Source: a virus
IMG/VR virus record: IMGVR_UViG_3300042344_000800
Location: 1 to 64,000 of that record
Length of the DNA stretch: 64,000 nt
Direction: 5' to 3' (one strand)
Both the position numbers and the translations under genes were made by a program. Positions 7,502-15,147 of this stretch are shown in pieces; within the stretch, counting starts at the first letter, position 1, and every line of letters begins with the position of its first letter. The notes under the pieces were generated by a model. That model was not told the DNA's origin. It worked only from the letters and a program-made list of their open reading frames with translations, and made no database searches.

Positions 7502-7769
7502 CAGTATTTACCTTTTTAGCATAGAAAAACTCTAATTCCTTTAACTCAGCCAATTTCTTTTCCATACTTGAGATTTCTTTTTCTTTTCGTTTTAGGAAAT
7601 CTTCTTTAGCTTCTTCGATTGACTCAAAAACGTCTCTCCCCAACTGAAGATAGTCTTTCGCACCATAACTGTATCTCAGATGGACATAGGAGGATTCCCC
7701 CTTAATATCCCCTTCTGCCTCGTATACCCCATTAGTCAGGCAGAGTTTCGTCACATAGAGTTTAGCCAT
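7491..7769 (-). CDS. Hypothetical coiled-coil protein, 92 aa
   Basis: Unrecognised. The N-terminal half is beta-rich (KLYVTKLCLTNGVYEAEGD). Residues about 52-82 form a charged heptad-like helix (EEAKEDFLKRKEKEISSMEK), a likely coiled coil. The last codons coincide with the -35 box of the next promoter. Confidence 0.65.
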   Translation of the reverse strand: MAKLYVTKLCLTNGVYEAEGDIKGESSYVHLRYSYGAKDYLQLGRDVFESIEEAKEDFLKRKEKEISSMEKKLAELKELEFFYAKKVNTVDT

Positions 7770-7785
7770 TTTTCACCTTTAGATT

Positions 7786-7851
7786 GGGTTTATAGTAGAA
7801 CACCTGTACTAGACATTGGGTTATAGAAGAACACCTGTACTAGACATTGGG
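7786..7851. repeat. Direct repeat upstream of CDS 7491-7769
   Basis: Two tandem copies of about 32 bases (core agaacacctgtactagacat) lie between two minus-strand genes. Read on the minus strand each has a TATAA box, so this may be a duplicated promoter or operator. Confidence 0.6.
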
Positions 7852-7858
7852 TTGAAAA

Positions 7859-8080
7859 TTAGGTCGTCTGGAGTTGGGTAGTGATTACTAAGTCCCCATC
7901 AGGATTTACAAGGAAGTAAAAGGTTAATTCACCTTCATACATCTTATCCCATATCTCCCCAGATATTACAGTTCTTGTACTTAACCCGCTTCCATTACCC
8001 GCTTCCGTTGCTTGTAGATGCAAACCGAACAGGAGAATACGGGATATATTTATTAATTCTTCTCTAGTGTATTCTTCCAT
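7859..8080 (-). CDS. Hypothetical protein, 73 aa
   Basis: Unrecognised small acidic protein. An N-terminal helix (EEYTREELINISRILLFGLH) is followed by a beta-rich tail. It has its own promoter at 8110-8138. Confidence 0.6.
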   Translation of the reverse strand: MEEYTREELINISRILLFGLHLQATEAGNGSGLSTRTVISGEIWDKMYEGELTFYFLVNPDGDLVITTQLQTT

Positions 8081-8109
8081 GTCTAAATCTTGCTCTTGGT
8101 GTTTTTACT

Positions 8110-8138
8110 ATTTTAACAGGGTTCAAAGGGTTTGTCAA
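8110..8138 (-). promoter_or_regulatory. Sigma70-type promoter
   Basis: Minus-strand TTGACA, 17 bases, TAAAAT, after a GTTAACC half-dyad. Confidence 0.75.
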
Positions 8139-8182
8139 GGGTTAACTTGGTTAAATTTTGGTTAACCCTTTTAGAACTAGAG

Positions 8183-9733
8183 TTAGTCTCCGCCGCAGGC
8201 CTCACAGTACCCGTCACCAATGTTGCACACGGGTTGAACAGGGGTTGGGGTCGGGTCGGTTTCTCCAAATAACTCCGCAAATAAGTCGTCTACTTCATCC
8301 ATTTCTTTCGAGGGAAGATAACCTAATTTTTCTAGTGCCTCATCTGAAATATAGCCAGATTTGTCATTTGCCTGTTGAAGGGTTGAGAGGCGATAATAGG
8401 TCGTTTTGATGTCCGCATCCATAAAGTCGTCAATGAACTGTTCATTGACAGGGCAAGTATCCCAAATGTTGGAAGAAATCGAATGACCTAATCCAGTGGA
8501 ATCCATCAACCGTTGCCATCCGTTCAGTAGTCTCCATTGAACGTCCCACCCTACTTCCGACGCAATTTCTACATCGGGATGAAAAGCGAACATCTGTGAA
8601 CCAAATGTTTCGGATGTTCTTTCAATTTCCCGACCTAGCGGTGGGCTGATTTCAGGGGTGATTGCATACCCTAACTTGTCAAAGTTTTTTGTGAAACTCG
8701 TTGCAGTTGGAGCTACAGTAAAGATTCTATCCATATTGTACTTACGTCCCACTACCGCCGCTTCCATGAAGCCTAGAGCTATTTTATGGACTAGGTATAT
8801 TGGTCTCGAACATCCACCAATGAAATAGTCATTCCCTTCGTTCTCTTTGATGATGTCCTCCCGGAACCCTGAAGTTAGGATTTCGTATTCTTCCAAAGCA
8901 TCGACAAATTCAGCGTATTTTACTTTTTGAATCGCTAAAAACGATGCTAATCCAATAACCCCTAATCCTATTTGTCGGTCTTCTTCAGGACTCAGGTATC
9001 GACCTGTCTCTCCCACACCGGTGATTGCATGGAGTTGGCACAGCCATTCTGCCCCTTCCCGATATGCTTGTGGGAAGTCTTCTGGCTCCAGTAATCCGTA
9101 ATTTTCATTAGAGATTAGACAGGTCGCACGACTTTTAAGCCCGATTTCAAGGCAAACGTTTGAGAACAGACGTTCTCCCTCCTTATCCCACCATTTCTTG
9201 GCTAACCATACAGTACCTTCGTCTACTGCTTTAGCTAGTAGTTTCTTGATTGGGTGGTTACGGATTCCTTCGTCTACATAGACTGCCAATTTTACCCACG
9301 CATTGGCAAATTCATTGCAATTGATAAATTTCTCAATGTCAGGGTGGTCGTAGTCTAGGTAAATCGTGCAAGCTCCGTTTTTGAAAATTCCCCCACGACG
9401 GAGGATTTCATTCATCTTAGAATAGAACTCCGTAAAACTTACTGGCCCAGATGCCGTTAACCCTAACTCATTCTGAGTCCCCGCAGGTCTTAGATTCGAT
9501 AGATTAATTGCTACTCCAGCCGCATTTCTTAATCCGTGACTCGTAAATAACCAAGAATCTTCGATACCGTCTTTACCTTCCATACTGTCTTGGACATCGA
9601 ACACAGTACAGCTAACTGGGAGTCGTCCTTGAGGTTGTTTACCCCAGTCCCTTACCCGTCCAGTAAGGGCTAATCCATAGGGTATTGTGTTAAATAACTC
9701 TTTCTTTTTCTCGTTTCTTTCTTGTTCAAGCAT
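8183..9733 (-). CDS. nrdA: Ribonucleotide reductase alpha subunit, class I
   Basis: 516 aa, compact because it lacks the N-terminal ATP-cone. Visible catalytic elements are the first redox cysteine in LPVSCTVFD (about residue 42), the active-site loop FSNVCLEIGL carrying the conserved N-x-C-x-E (about residue 192), the radical-path tyrosine pair in TTYYRLSTLQQ, and a C-terminal CEACGGD shuttle pair. Catalyses reduction of ribonucleotides and needs a beta subunit, presumably the 2790-3551 product. The gene starts directly after a strong hairpin terminator, so expression may depend on readthrough or attenuation. Confidence 0.93.
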   Translation of the reverse strand: MLEQERNEKKKELFNTIPYGLALTGRVRDWGKQPQGRLPVSCTVFDVQDSMEGKDGIEDSWLFTSHGLRNAAGVAINLSNLRPAGTQNELGLTASGPVSFTEFYSKMNEILRRGGIFKNGACTIYLDYDHPDIEKFINCNEFANAWVKLAVYVDEGIRNHPIKKLLAKAVDEGTVWLAKKWWDKEGERLFSNVCLEIGLKSRATCLISNENYGLLEPEDFPQAYREGAEWLCQLHAITGVGETGRYLSPEEDRQIGLGVIGLASFLAIQKVKYAEFVDALEEYEILTSGFREDIIKENEGNDYFIGGCSRPIYLVHKIALGFMEAAVVGRKYNMDRIFTVAPTATSFTKNFDKLGYAITPEISPPLGREIERTSETFGSQMFAFHPDVEIASEVGWDVQWRLLNGWQRLMDSTGLGHSISSNIWDTCPVNEQFIDDFMDADIKTTYYRLSTLQQANDKSGYISDEALEKLGYLPSKEMDEVDDLFAELFGETDPTPTPVQPVCNIGDGYCEACGGD

Positions 9734-9748
9734 ATTTTTTGACTAGGG

Positions 9749-9774
9749 AAAAACCCTAGTTTGATAGGGTTTTT
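9749..9774. terminator. Bidirectional hairpin terminator upstream of nrdA
   Basis: AAAAACCCTA and TAGGGTTTTT form a perfect 10-bp stem with a 6-base loop, 16 bases before the nrdA start. Confidence 0.75.
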
Positions 9775-9799
9775 ATTGGCTGATTATGGTTGTCAGGGG

Positions 9800-10096
9800 T
9801 CATTTTTCAATGCCCCATTTCTCCGCTAATGCTTTCTGGGTGAACAATTGTGTTGCTACCATATTACAGTACATCTCGGAGTACATTCCTTTTAGTCGGT
9901 TGACAATTTTTTGTAAGTCTTCTTTCGGGAATCTAATGTGTGTTGCTGACGGGTCTTTATCCAGCGAAAACTCTGCCTCTATTGCTCTCAGCAGTAGTGA
10001 TAGTTTTAATTGGTACTCTAGTGGCAGGTCTATTTGCGCTTCGACTAGCTTATGATAATCATTATCATCTGGTCTTTCTGGTTCTAATACAGCCAT
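9800..10096 (-). CDS. Hypothetical protein, 98 aa
   Basis: Unrecognised mainly helical protein. I place the start at the ATG of MAVLEPERPDD because the longer reading frame runs back through the promoter and operator. The C-terminal region (KEDLQKIVNRLKGMYSEMYC, then TQKALAEKWGIEK) resembles a small DNA-binding helical domain. It is upstream of nrdA but separated by a terminator. Confidence 0.6.
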   Translation of the reverse strand: MAVLEPERPDDNDYHKLVEAQIDLPLEYQLKLSLLLRAIEAEFSLDKDPSATHIRFPKEDLQKIVNRLKGMYSEMYCNMVATQLFTQKALAEKWGIEK

Positions 10097-10116
10097 TTCA
10101 GGTTCTGGTTTTTGTT

Positions 10117-10156
10117 GGGTTAACCCCAGTATAACAGAGAGTGGATTGGATGTCAA
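10117..10156 (-). promoter_or_regulatory. Sigma70 promoter with GGGTTAACCC operator
   Basis: Minus-strand TTGACA (10151-10156), 17 bases, TATACT (10128-10133), then a perfect GGGTTAACCC palindrome at 10117-10126 at the expected transcription start. An AT-rich box (AAGTCTAAAAGTTTTTTC) lies just upstream of the -35 and recurs at several promoters. Confidence 0.85.
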
Positions 10157-10202
10157 GGGGGTTTAGAAAAAACTTTTAGACTTTACCTTAGTTAAAGGTG
10201 GT

Positions 10203-10370
10203 TTAACCCTTTCTGCCTTTTTTAAAAGCTTCCTCTACAGTCCTCGAAGCGGAATCTCTCTTTTTTTGATTGTCTCCTACTGCCCCAAACGCACGCTCTA
10301 CTACGTTAGGACTCGATTTTTTTCTCTCTCTACGGTCAGGGCGACCGTCTCCACCGGTTGGCTTTACCAT
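10203..10370 (-). CDS. Small basic protein, 55 aa
   Basis: Starts MVKPTGGDGRPDRRERKKSS and is very rich in Lys, Arg and Asp, probably disordered. I chose this ATG because GGAAGAAAC precedes it; a longer frame starts 20 codons earlier. A CGCCCAA motif lies about 46 bases upstream. Function unknown; nucleic-acid binding would fit the composition. Confidence 0.5.
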   Translation of the reverse strand: MVKPTGGDGRPDRRERKKSSPNVVERAFGAVGDNQKKRDSASRTVEEAFKKGRKG

Positions 10371-10415
10371 CTTAGTTTCTTCCTGTATTCCATTATTAGA
10401 CTGTCCACATCTGGT

Positions 10416-10422
10416 TTGGGCG
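10416..10422 (-). promoter_or_regulatory. CGCCCAA motif upstream of CDS 10203-10370
   Basis: Minus-strand TTTCCGCCCAAACCAG, 46 bases before the start codon; no sigma70 boxes at the usual place. Confidence 0.5.
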
Positions 10423-10437
10423 GAAATCACACCCCCC

Positions 10438-11145
10438 CTAAAATGCCCTGACTTTTTGACTTTCTACTACTTTAGCAGTCTCTACCACATAATCTTTTAT
10501 CGAAAATTCATCTTTGAATCTTCCTCTCGCTCTGTCAGATTCCTCCACTACATGAACCCATCCCATCTTTTCACACTCCTCTTTTACCTTCCGTCCTCCC
10601 CCGTATACTGTGAAATAGATTTCTCTACTCTGGGCATGACGACAGGCCATCTCATACTCATCGTATGTTGCTTGGATTCTTTCACTATATCCATGTGTAC
10701 AGTAGGCTTTCCACCCTTTCGGTACTCCTAATAAGGCGATTTCTTCAAACTCCGTCGGTACATTCAGGTCTACTAGGATTTTTATCCCCGCTTCCCCCCA
10801 ATAACGGGATAGCCATCTTTTTTGGAATACCTTCTGGATTGCTATTGCTTTTGGACTTTGTAAGGAAATCGTATAGTTTACTTCCCCCACTAAAGTTATT
10901 TCTGTTTCAATCAGTTTTGAGGGATTTTTCCAATGTCCCGACATTCTATAGTCATCAGTGTAATGGAATATTGTTCCCTTTAATTTATTCGTTCTTGCCT
11001 TTGCTCCCCAGATGTTTATTGGTAACTCTGGCCATTTTCCTTGCATATCTAAGCTCAAGACGGGTATTCCCCATTCATTATTTGTTGGGAATATCCAATT
11101 AATCACGTTATTCCCTATTGGATTTAATATTTCTTTAATTGTCAC
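10438..11145 (-). CDS. Hypothetical protein, possibly DUF4417-like
   Basis: 235 aa, GTG start. The middle contains RWLSRYWGEAGIKILVDLNV then EEIALLGVPKGWKAYCTHGY, an alternation of beta strands and conserved glycines I associate with the phage DUF4417 family (function unknown). No catalytic motif is certain. A CGCCCAA motif sits about 30 bases before the start. Identification is tentative. Confidence 0.55.
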   Translation of the reverse strand: MTIKEILNPIGNNVINWIFPTNNEWGIPVLSLDMQGKWPELPINIWGAKARTNKLKGTIFHYTDDYRMSGHWKNPSKLIETEITLVGEVNYTISLQSPKAIAIQKVFQKRWLSRYWGEAGIKILVDLNVPTEFEEIALLGVPKGWKAYCTHGYSERIQATYDEYEMACRHAQSREIYFTVYGGGRKVKEECEKMGWVHVVEESDRARGRFKDEFSIKDYVVETAKVVESQKVRAF

Positions 11146-11380
11146 TTACTTTTCCCCCTTTTTCAACTGTTTTGGGCGTAGTCGGGGGGGGAATCTACCA
11201 CCCTATTTACCCCATTAGTATTTGAAGTCTTCGTTGTTGATAGACAATAACGCCCAAAACTATTTACAGGAGATAGGGAGTTAAATGCTCTTGATTTGAC
11301 CACCCTAGAAAAAGAAAAAAAAAAAAGTAAACCCCCCGCTCGATTCCTAAAATGGTTCACCCTGTTTTAGACTTTTTTCT
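11146..11380. promoter_or_regulatory. Divergent intergenic region with two CGCCCAA motifs
   Basis: Minus-strand TACGCCCAAAAC at 11172-11178 faces the gene at 11145. Plus-strand TAGACAATAACGCCCAAAAC at 11251-11257 faces the gene at 11381 but is about 125 bases away. A 12-base A run follows at about 11314. A short frame across this region on the minus strand looks like noise. Confidence 0.5.
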
Positions 11381-11833
11381 ATGTCTTATCCTGTTTCTGC
11401 TGAATATATTTTTCGTCCTCGTCAAAGTACCGAACTACTTTGGGGTACTTTTGTTCTTCGTGATTCGGAGGGCAAACAACTTTGTGCCGTAGTCGCTACT
11501 TCTGGTGCTACTGGGTTTCAGAATCACACCCACTATAAGACTAAAGGTAAGGGTTTGTTACCCCCTTATAGTGAATACACCATTTCTACTGAAGGTTATT
11601 TTCTTGCTACCAAAGGTATTGAAGGTATGTTTTACCCTATTTTACCCTCCCCCGTCCCCGGTTATGGTCGGTCTGAACTGGGTTTACACGATGATGCCAA
11701 TGTCCCAGGTTCAGCAGGGTGTATTGTTATCGAAAATCGTGCTACTTTCCGAAACACGGTAGTTCCACTATTGTCCGCCACACTAAAACAGGGGATTAAA
11801 GAAATCCCCCTTAAAATTACATACCAGCGTTAA
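11381..11833 (+). CDS. YkuD/DUF5675-like L,D-transpeptidase-type protein
   Basis: 150 aa. The region GLHDDANVPGSAGCIVIEN (about residues 101-119) has the H...S-x-G-C arrangement of L,D-transpeptidase and DUF5675-type domains, in which the cysteine is catalytic. A beta-rich N-terminus (ELLWGTFVLRDSEGKQ) fits the same fold. Such proteins act on peptidoglycan cross-links or are phage-encoded relatives of unknown substrate. No signal peptide. A wall-acting function late in infection is inferred. Confidence 0.6.
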   Translation: MSYPVSAEYIFRPRQSTELLWGTFVLRDSEGKQLCAVVATSGATGFQNHTHYKTKGKGLLPPYSEYTISTEGYFLATKGIEGMFYPILPSPVPGYGRSELGLHDDANVPGSAGCIVIENRATFRNTVVPLLSATLKQGIKEIPLKITYQR

Positions 11834-11836
11834 AGA

Positions 11837-12283
11837 CTATTGGGGGTGGTTTTCATTTTCCACCTTAAAGAAGAATTTTTCTGCTAACCCCGTGTCCGCA
11901 AAACAAATACCCTTTTTCAACCATTTGCTAAACTGCTCAAAGGGTATTTGGGGGTTAACTTTCTGTAATTCTTTTACTAACTCTATCTTTTTGTCAACTA
12001 TTATTTCCGCTTCTTTCTCTGATAGTAGTTTCTTGCTCGCTACTGGCTCATGGAGCAATAGGAATCCACCTTTTTCACAAAATCTTAATTCTGATTTTAT
12101 CAGTAGTGCGAATACACCGCCCGCACTTATAGCCCTTCTGACCAGTACAGGTGTACTACACATTTGGGCTAACTCTATCGCTATATCTAACTCTCCCCCC
12201 TTAGTGTCCACAATAATAGGAGTTCTACCCTCTTTTTGGGCTTTTTCAAGCTCTTTTAGGGTAGAACTTTCAATATTCCCCAT
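11837..12283 (-). CDS. ClpP-like serine protease
   Basis: 148 aa from the ATG chosen here. IIVDTKGGELDIAIELA matches the ClpP/SDH start, RRAISAGGVFALL carries the nucleophilic serine with oxyanion glycine, and GGFLLLHEP carries the histidine: the ClpP order G-G, S-A/M-G, H-x-P. It is shorter than ClpP (about 190 aa). It may process capsid proteins or act as a small serine protease. It lies just downstream of 12294-12626 in the same direction and converges on the transpeptidase-like gene. Confidence 0.72.
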   Translation of the reverse strand: MGNIESSTLKELEKAQKEGRTPIIVDTKGGELDIAIELAQMCSTPVLVRRAISAGGVFALLIKSELRFCEKGGFLLLHEPVASKKLLSEKEAEIIVDKKIELVKELQKVNPQIPFEQFSKWLKKGICFADTGLAEKFFFKVENENHPQ

Positions 12284-12293
12284 TGTATAGGGA

Positions 12294-12626
12294 TTATTCC
12301 ACAATAGCAACCGTTTTTTCCCCAGGGAATAAGTTTACCGTTTTCCCATTCACGGATAAGACCAACTTGGTATTTTCTACTGCTCGAACTACGCCTAGCA
12401 ATAACTCTGCTTTTTCTCCTGTCCAAGCAAAGTACACCACTTTGTTCTCTGGGTAAATCCTTTTCCCTTGTATTTCCCAGTATTCAGGGGTAGGGATTTC
12501 CCCAGGCACTTCTACGGAATCTTCTGCATTTAAGCTTAGTTCTTCCTCTTTACGCAATTGTGCATCCAGAAGTTTGCCCGCATGATACGAAGGGCTTAAA
12601 AGTTCCATTTCTTCCATTTTTTCCAT
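12294..12626 (-). CDS. Hypothetical protein, 110 aa
   Basis: Unrecognised. I start it at MEKMEEMELLSPSYHAG because AAGAGG lies 5 bases upstream and the longer frame overlaps the -10 box. A central loop region is followed by a beta-rich tail (NKVVYFAWTGEKAELLLGVV...VNGKTVNLFPGEKTV). Likely co-transcribed with the ClpP-like gene. Confidence 0.62.
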   Translation of the reverse strand: MEKMEEMELLSPSYHAGKLLDAQLRKEEELSLNAEDSVEVPGEIPTPEYWEIQGKRIYPENKVVYFAWTGEKAELLLGVVRAVENTKLVLSVNGKTVNLFPGEKTVAIVE

Positions 12627-12657
12627 TTTTACCTCTTGGGGTTTTCTTTGTTTTTTT

Positions 12658-12687
12658 ATCATAGACCGTGTGAACTCCTTTTGTCAA
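12658..12687 (-). promoter_or_regulatory. Sigma70-type promoter
   Basis: Minus-strand TTGACA, 18 bases, TATGAT. It fixes the start of the next gene downstream of its -10 box. Confidence 0.75.
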
Positions 12688-12766
12688 GTCATCAATTAAT
12701 ATTGAGCGTTAAGACTTTTTTAAGAGTAGCACCCACTCTACTAAGGCAGACCATGTTAGTAAACTT

Positions 12767-13354
12767 ATGTTACGAATTTTTATTTATCTATCCCTTATTT
12801 TTTGGGAACTGCTCATGATAGCTGTTTTCCTTTTTCAAGCTCAAGATAATAATCCCCCCGCCCTGAACCCCCCACCAGCGAAGTTTTGCTATCCTGGTAC
12901 TCCCTTAAATTTAACCTACAATTTGGATACAACCATTTTCTTTCTTGGAAAATATAGCCTTCAGTCTTCCCCATTAGAGCTTAGTAAGGGCTGTGTTATG
13001 AGTGCGGGGACTCTAAATGCTCTTACTCAATCTGTCTCCGTCTTTTTAAAACATCGGTTCCCTCAAGCTCTTATTGTTCGTTCTAATGAGAATGTTAGGG
13101 CTGATTTAGGTTTCACTAAGGGTTTAATTACTCCGGTTTTTTGGGAGAAAACTAAGATTTTAGTCACTATTACTCAGGTTTCTGATTCCTACCGCTTATC
13201 CGTTATTGTTTCTGCTAATAAGGCAGGTGGGAACTTACTCTCCCCTCCCCCCGATGATGATTTTAATTCTATCAGTGATAACTACGCTCAATATTTGGAT
13301 GTGTTCACTTTGAAACTTTTAACAGATTTGGGGCAATATTTGAGTGGCAAATAA
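12767..13354 (+). CDS. Membrane-anchored or secreted hypothetical protein, 195 aa
   Basis: Residues 1-25 (MLRIFIYLSLIFWELLMIAV) are strongly hydrophobic and read as a signal anchor or signal peptide; a proline-rich linker (NNPPALNPPPAKFCYPG) follows. The rest is a mixed soluble domain with two cysteines. No family is recognised. The last codons overlap the next gene by 11 bases, so the pair is probably translationally coupled. Confidence 0.6.
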   Translation: MLRIFIYLSLIFWELLMIAVFLFQAQDNNPPALNPPPAKFCYPGTPLNLTYNLDTTIFFLGKYSLQSSPLELSKGCVMSAGTLNALTQSVSVFLKHRFPQALIVRSNENVRADLGFTKGLITPVFWEKTKILVTITQVSDSYRLSVIVSANKAGGNLLSPPPDDDFNSISDNYAQYLDVFTLKLLTDLGQYLSGK

Positions 13355-13769
13355 TTTGGAAATGGCAGATGTAAAGTCCCAAATCGGTAGGGAGTTCTTT
13401 GTGGGGGTTGGCGTAATCTATTTTTCTACGACCCTGGTTCGTCTATTTGGTGGACTTAGTGATGACCAACTCCAACAGACTTATTTACTTTTATTGTCTA
13501 GTCTTGTCGATTTTAGTATACCTGTTTTAAGCTTTTTTCTCCGAAATAAACTACAAAAGTCTGAGCCTATCCCCAAAGCTAATGCTCAAACTTTAATTTG
13601 GGTATCTCGTACTTATCCTTTGGTTATTACCCTAGTAAATCTGGTTAGGGTTGCCCCTTTACCACTTTTAACCTCGTTCTCTACTTATTTTACTATGGTA
13701 TCGTCTGTTCAAGCTATCTTTGGTTTGTGGACATCTTGGATTTTACATACTTTCTACGAGAAGCACTGA
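13344..13769 (+). CDS. Polytopic membrane protein, 141 aa
   Basis: GTG start overlapping the previous gene; an ATG six codons later is possible. About four hydrophobic segments (near residues 17-36, 46-66, 84-106, 112-136). The layout is compatible with a holin or small membrane protein acting with the secreted partner upstream. No family is recognised. Confidence 0.6.
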   Translation: MANNLEMADVKSQIGREFFVGVGVIYFSTTLVRLFGGLSDDQLQQTYLLLLSSLVDFSIPVLSFFLRNKLQKSEPIPKANAQTLIWVSRTYPLVITLVNLVRVAPLPLLTSFSTYFTMVSSVQAIFGLWTSWILHTFYEKH

Positions 13770-13969
13770 GTTCTTAAGAAATATTCACCGTTAAAAGTCA
13801 TAATATAGACTTCATGACTTGTTCCGATTAACGCCACTGGACGTATTAACCCTAACTTGGCTAAATACCTTAATTCAGGGTTCTTTGTATCCCCCAAGAT
13901 AAACCCCGCTTTAAGGATTAACTTTAAAAGACGGGTATTGATTTCTGTATTTTGCTTTTTCTTACGCAT
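13754..13969 (-). CDS. Small winged-helix-like protein, 71 aa
   Basis: Basic N-terminus (MRKKKQNTEINTRLLKLIL), then RYLAKLGLIRPVALIG and a beta hairpin (EVYIMTFNGEYFLR), a pattern like a minimal winged helix. Overlaps the upstream gene by 8 bases and the convergent gene by 16. Likely a transcriptional regulator, tentatively. Confidence 0.55.
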   Translation of the reverse strand: MRKKKQNTEINTRLLKLILKAGFILGDTKNPELRYLAKLGLIRPVALIGTSHEVYIMTFNGEYFLRTQCFS

Positions 13970-14228
13970 CGCTAAAAAGGTTGTCTAATTTTTCTAAGTA
14001 AATTCTCATTTTTAATCCCATTTGGGACAGTCTGAAATATGCTTCTGGTTTGGCAAAATAAATAACTGGTTCTACCACTTCTACTGCTCCCAACTCAATA
14101 CCAAATACTAAGGCTAATTCTAAGTCATCTAATTTTAGTTCCTCTAATTCCTCCATTCTAGCCATTTTATTTGGACTTAACGCAATTAGAAGCCTAATGA
14201 CATCTGCATTTACATATTCAATCCACAT
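13962..14228 (-). CDS. Small winged-helix-like protein, 88 aa
   Basis: ADVIRLLIALSPNKMARMEE then a beta-strand pair (VVEPVIYFAKPEAYFRLSQM) suggest a winged-helix fold, like its overlapping neighbour. The two probably arose together and are co-translated. A CGCCCAA motif lies about 30 bases upstream. Confidence 0.55.
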   Translation of the reverse strand: MWIEYVNADVIRLLIALSPNKMARMEELEELKLDDLELALVFGIELGAVEVVEPVIYFAKPEAYFRLSQMGLKMRIYLEKLDNLFSDA

Positions 14229-14256
14229 TTTTTACCCCTTGCTTTTCAGAACTACT

Positions 14257-14263
14257 TTGGGCG
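14257..14263 (-). promoter_or_regulatory. CGCCCAA motif upstream of CDS 13962-14228
   Basis: Minus-strand TTTCGCCCAAAGTAG, 29 bases before the ATG, immediately after the terminator hairpin. Confidence 0.5.
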
Positions 14264-14290
14264 AAAGGGGGCATCGAAACCCCCTTTTTT
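14264..14290. terminator. Hairpin terminator after the DNA polymerase gene
   Basis: AAAGGGGG and CCCCCTTT with an 8-9 base loop, between the polymerase stop codon and the next gene. Confidence 0.65.
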
Positions 14291-14295
14291 AAGGC

Positions 14296-15147
14296 CTATT
14301 TAGTTAAAGAACCACCAGTTGCTTTCAAAATCTCAGGCATCGTTCGGAGTTTTCCTAACGGTAATCCTTGAGGTTGACTTGGTGTAATCGCTGGACTGTC
14401 TGGAGACTTACGAATTGTGAAGTCGATGTCCACCCCAGAGAACCATGCTACTGATGCGGGGAGGTCGTATATCCCCACTGAATAGCAGAACATCGCACGA
14501 GTCCAGAGGTGGGCAATCTGGAAGGCCAAGCAAAACCTCGCTGAATCTTCTTTCTTTACGATGTAACGGTACTCGTCGTGAATCGTGATACATAGGCGGG
14601 CGTTAATTTTGTACTCTCGACATAGATAGGATGTGGCGGTTAGACAGAGGTGCATAAAGTCTACACCAGAACTTTGGCAAACCCAGTTTACTTTGGAGGT
14701 CATGAAGTCCCGATTACCAGTATACCGGGGGTGCAAAGCGTCGCTTAAGGTTCTCCCTAAAGCGGGGGTTCGGGGGTCGCGGGAGGTAGCAACCCTTTCC
14801 ATTTCATTGAACATTGCAGACTCGCTACCCAATTTCCATTGTCCTTCAATTTTCTTCCCCTTGGTTTTGGTAAACATCTCTGTGGCAATCTGTTTAGCCT
14901 GAGAGGAAGTCAAAGATTTTCGGAACTGTCTCAGATAATTAGTCATCGCAGTTAACCCGGCTCCATATCTCCGGCTGTAGACCGAAATTTTTGCTTCATC
15001 TCTGGTCACACCCAGCAATTTTGCGGTCATTGAATGGACATCACTGCCATCCTCCTTGCGCCCCGCTAGGGTTTGGAAACTGGCAGGGGTTCCCCCAATA
15101 AGCCCTACCTTTGAATCACCAAATAAGTCGGATAACCATAACTCTTG
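14296..15147 (-). CDS. DNA polymerase, mitochondrial Pol gamma type, exon 2 (palm and fingers)
   Basis: 283 aa continuing exon 1 in frame after intron removal. It starts QELWLSDLFGD, completing motif A (GADVDS then QELW). Motif B is DVHSMTAKLLGVTRDEAK followed by YSRRYGAG. MTSKVNWVCQSSGVDFMHL and motif C CITIHDEYRYIV follow, then DLPASVAWFSGVDID. These blocks, and their order to the C-terminus, are those of metazoan and fungal Pol gamma rather than of bacterial Pol I or T7 polymerase. Without splicing this part has only a fortuitous ATG made by the last intron bases. Confident on family; splicing is inferred. Confidence 0.93.
   Translation of the reverse strand, partial: QELWLSDLFGDSKVGLIGGTPASFQTLAGRKEDGSDVHSMTAKLLGVTRDEAKISVYSRRYGAGLTAMTNYLRQFRKSLTSSQAKQIATEMFTKTKGKKIEGQWKLGSESAMFNEMERVATSRDPRTPALGRTLSDALHPRYTGNRDFMTSKVNWVCQSSGVDFMHLCLTATSYLCREYKINARLCITIHDEYRYIVKKEDSARFCLAFQIAHLWTRAMFCYSVGIYDLPASVAWFSGVDIDFTIRKSPDSPAITPSQPQGLPLGKLRTMPEILKATGGSLTK

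Noticed and set aside
10097-10156. Longer N-terminus (20 codons) for the 98-aa gene
   Set aside because: These codons are the promoter and operator; the same codons appear at other promoter copies.
11163-11360. Minus-strand ORF of 65 aa
   Set aside because: Low-complexity reading of an intergenic region with regulatory motifs; no ribosome site.
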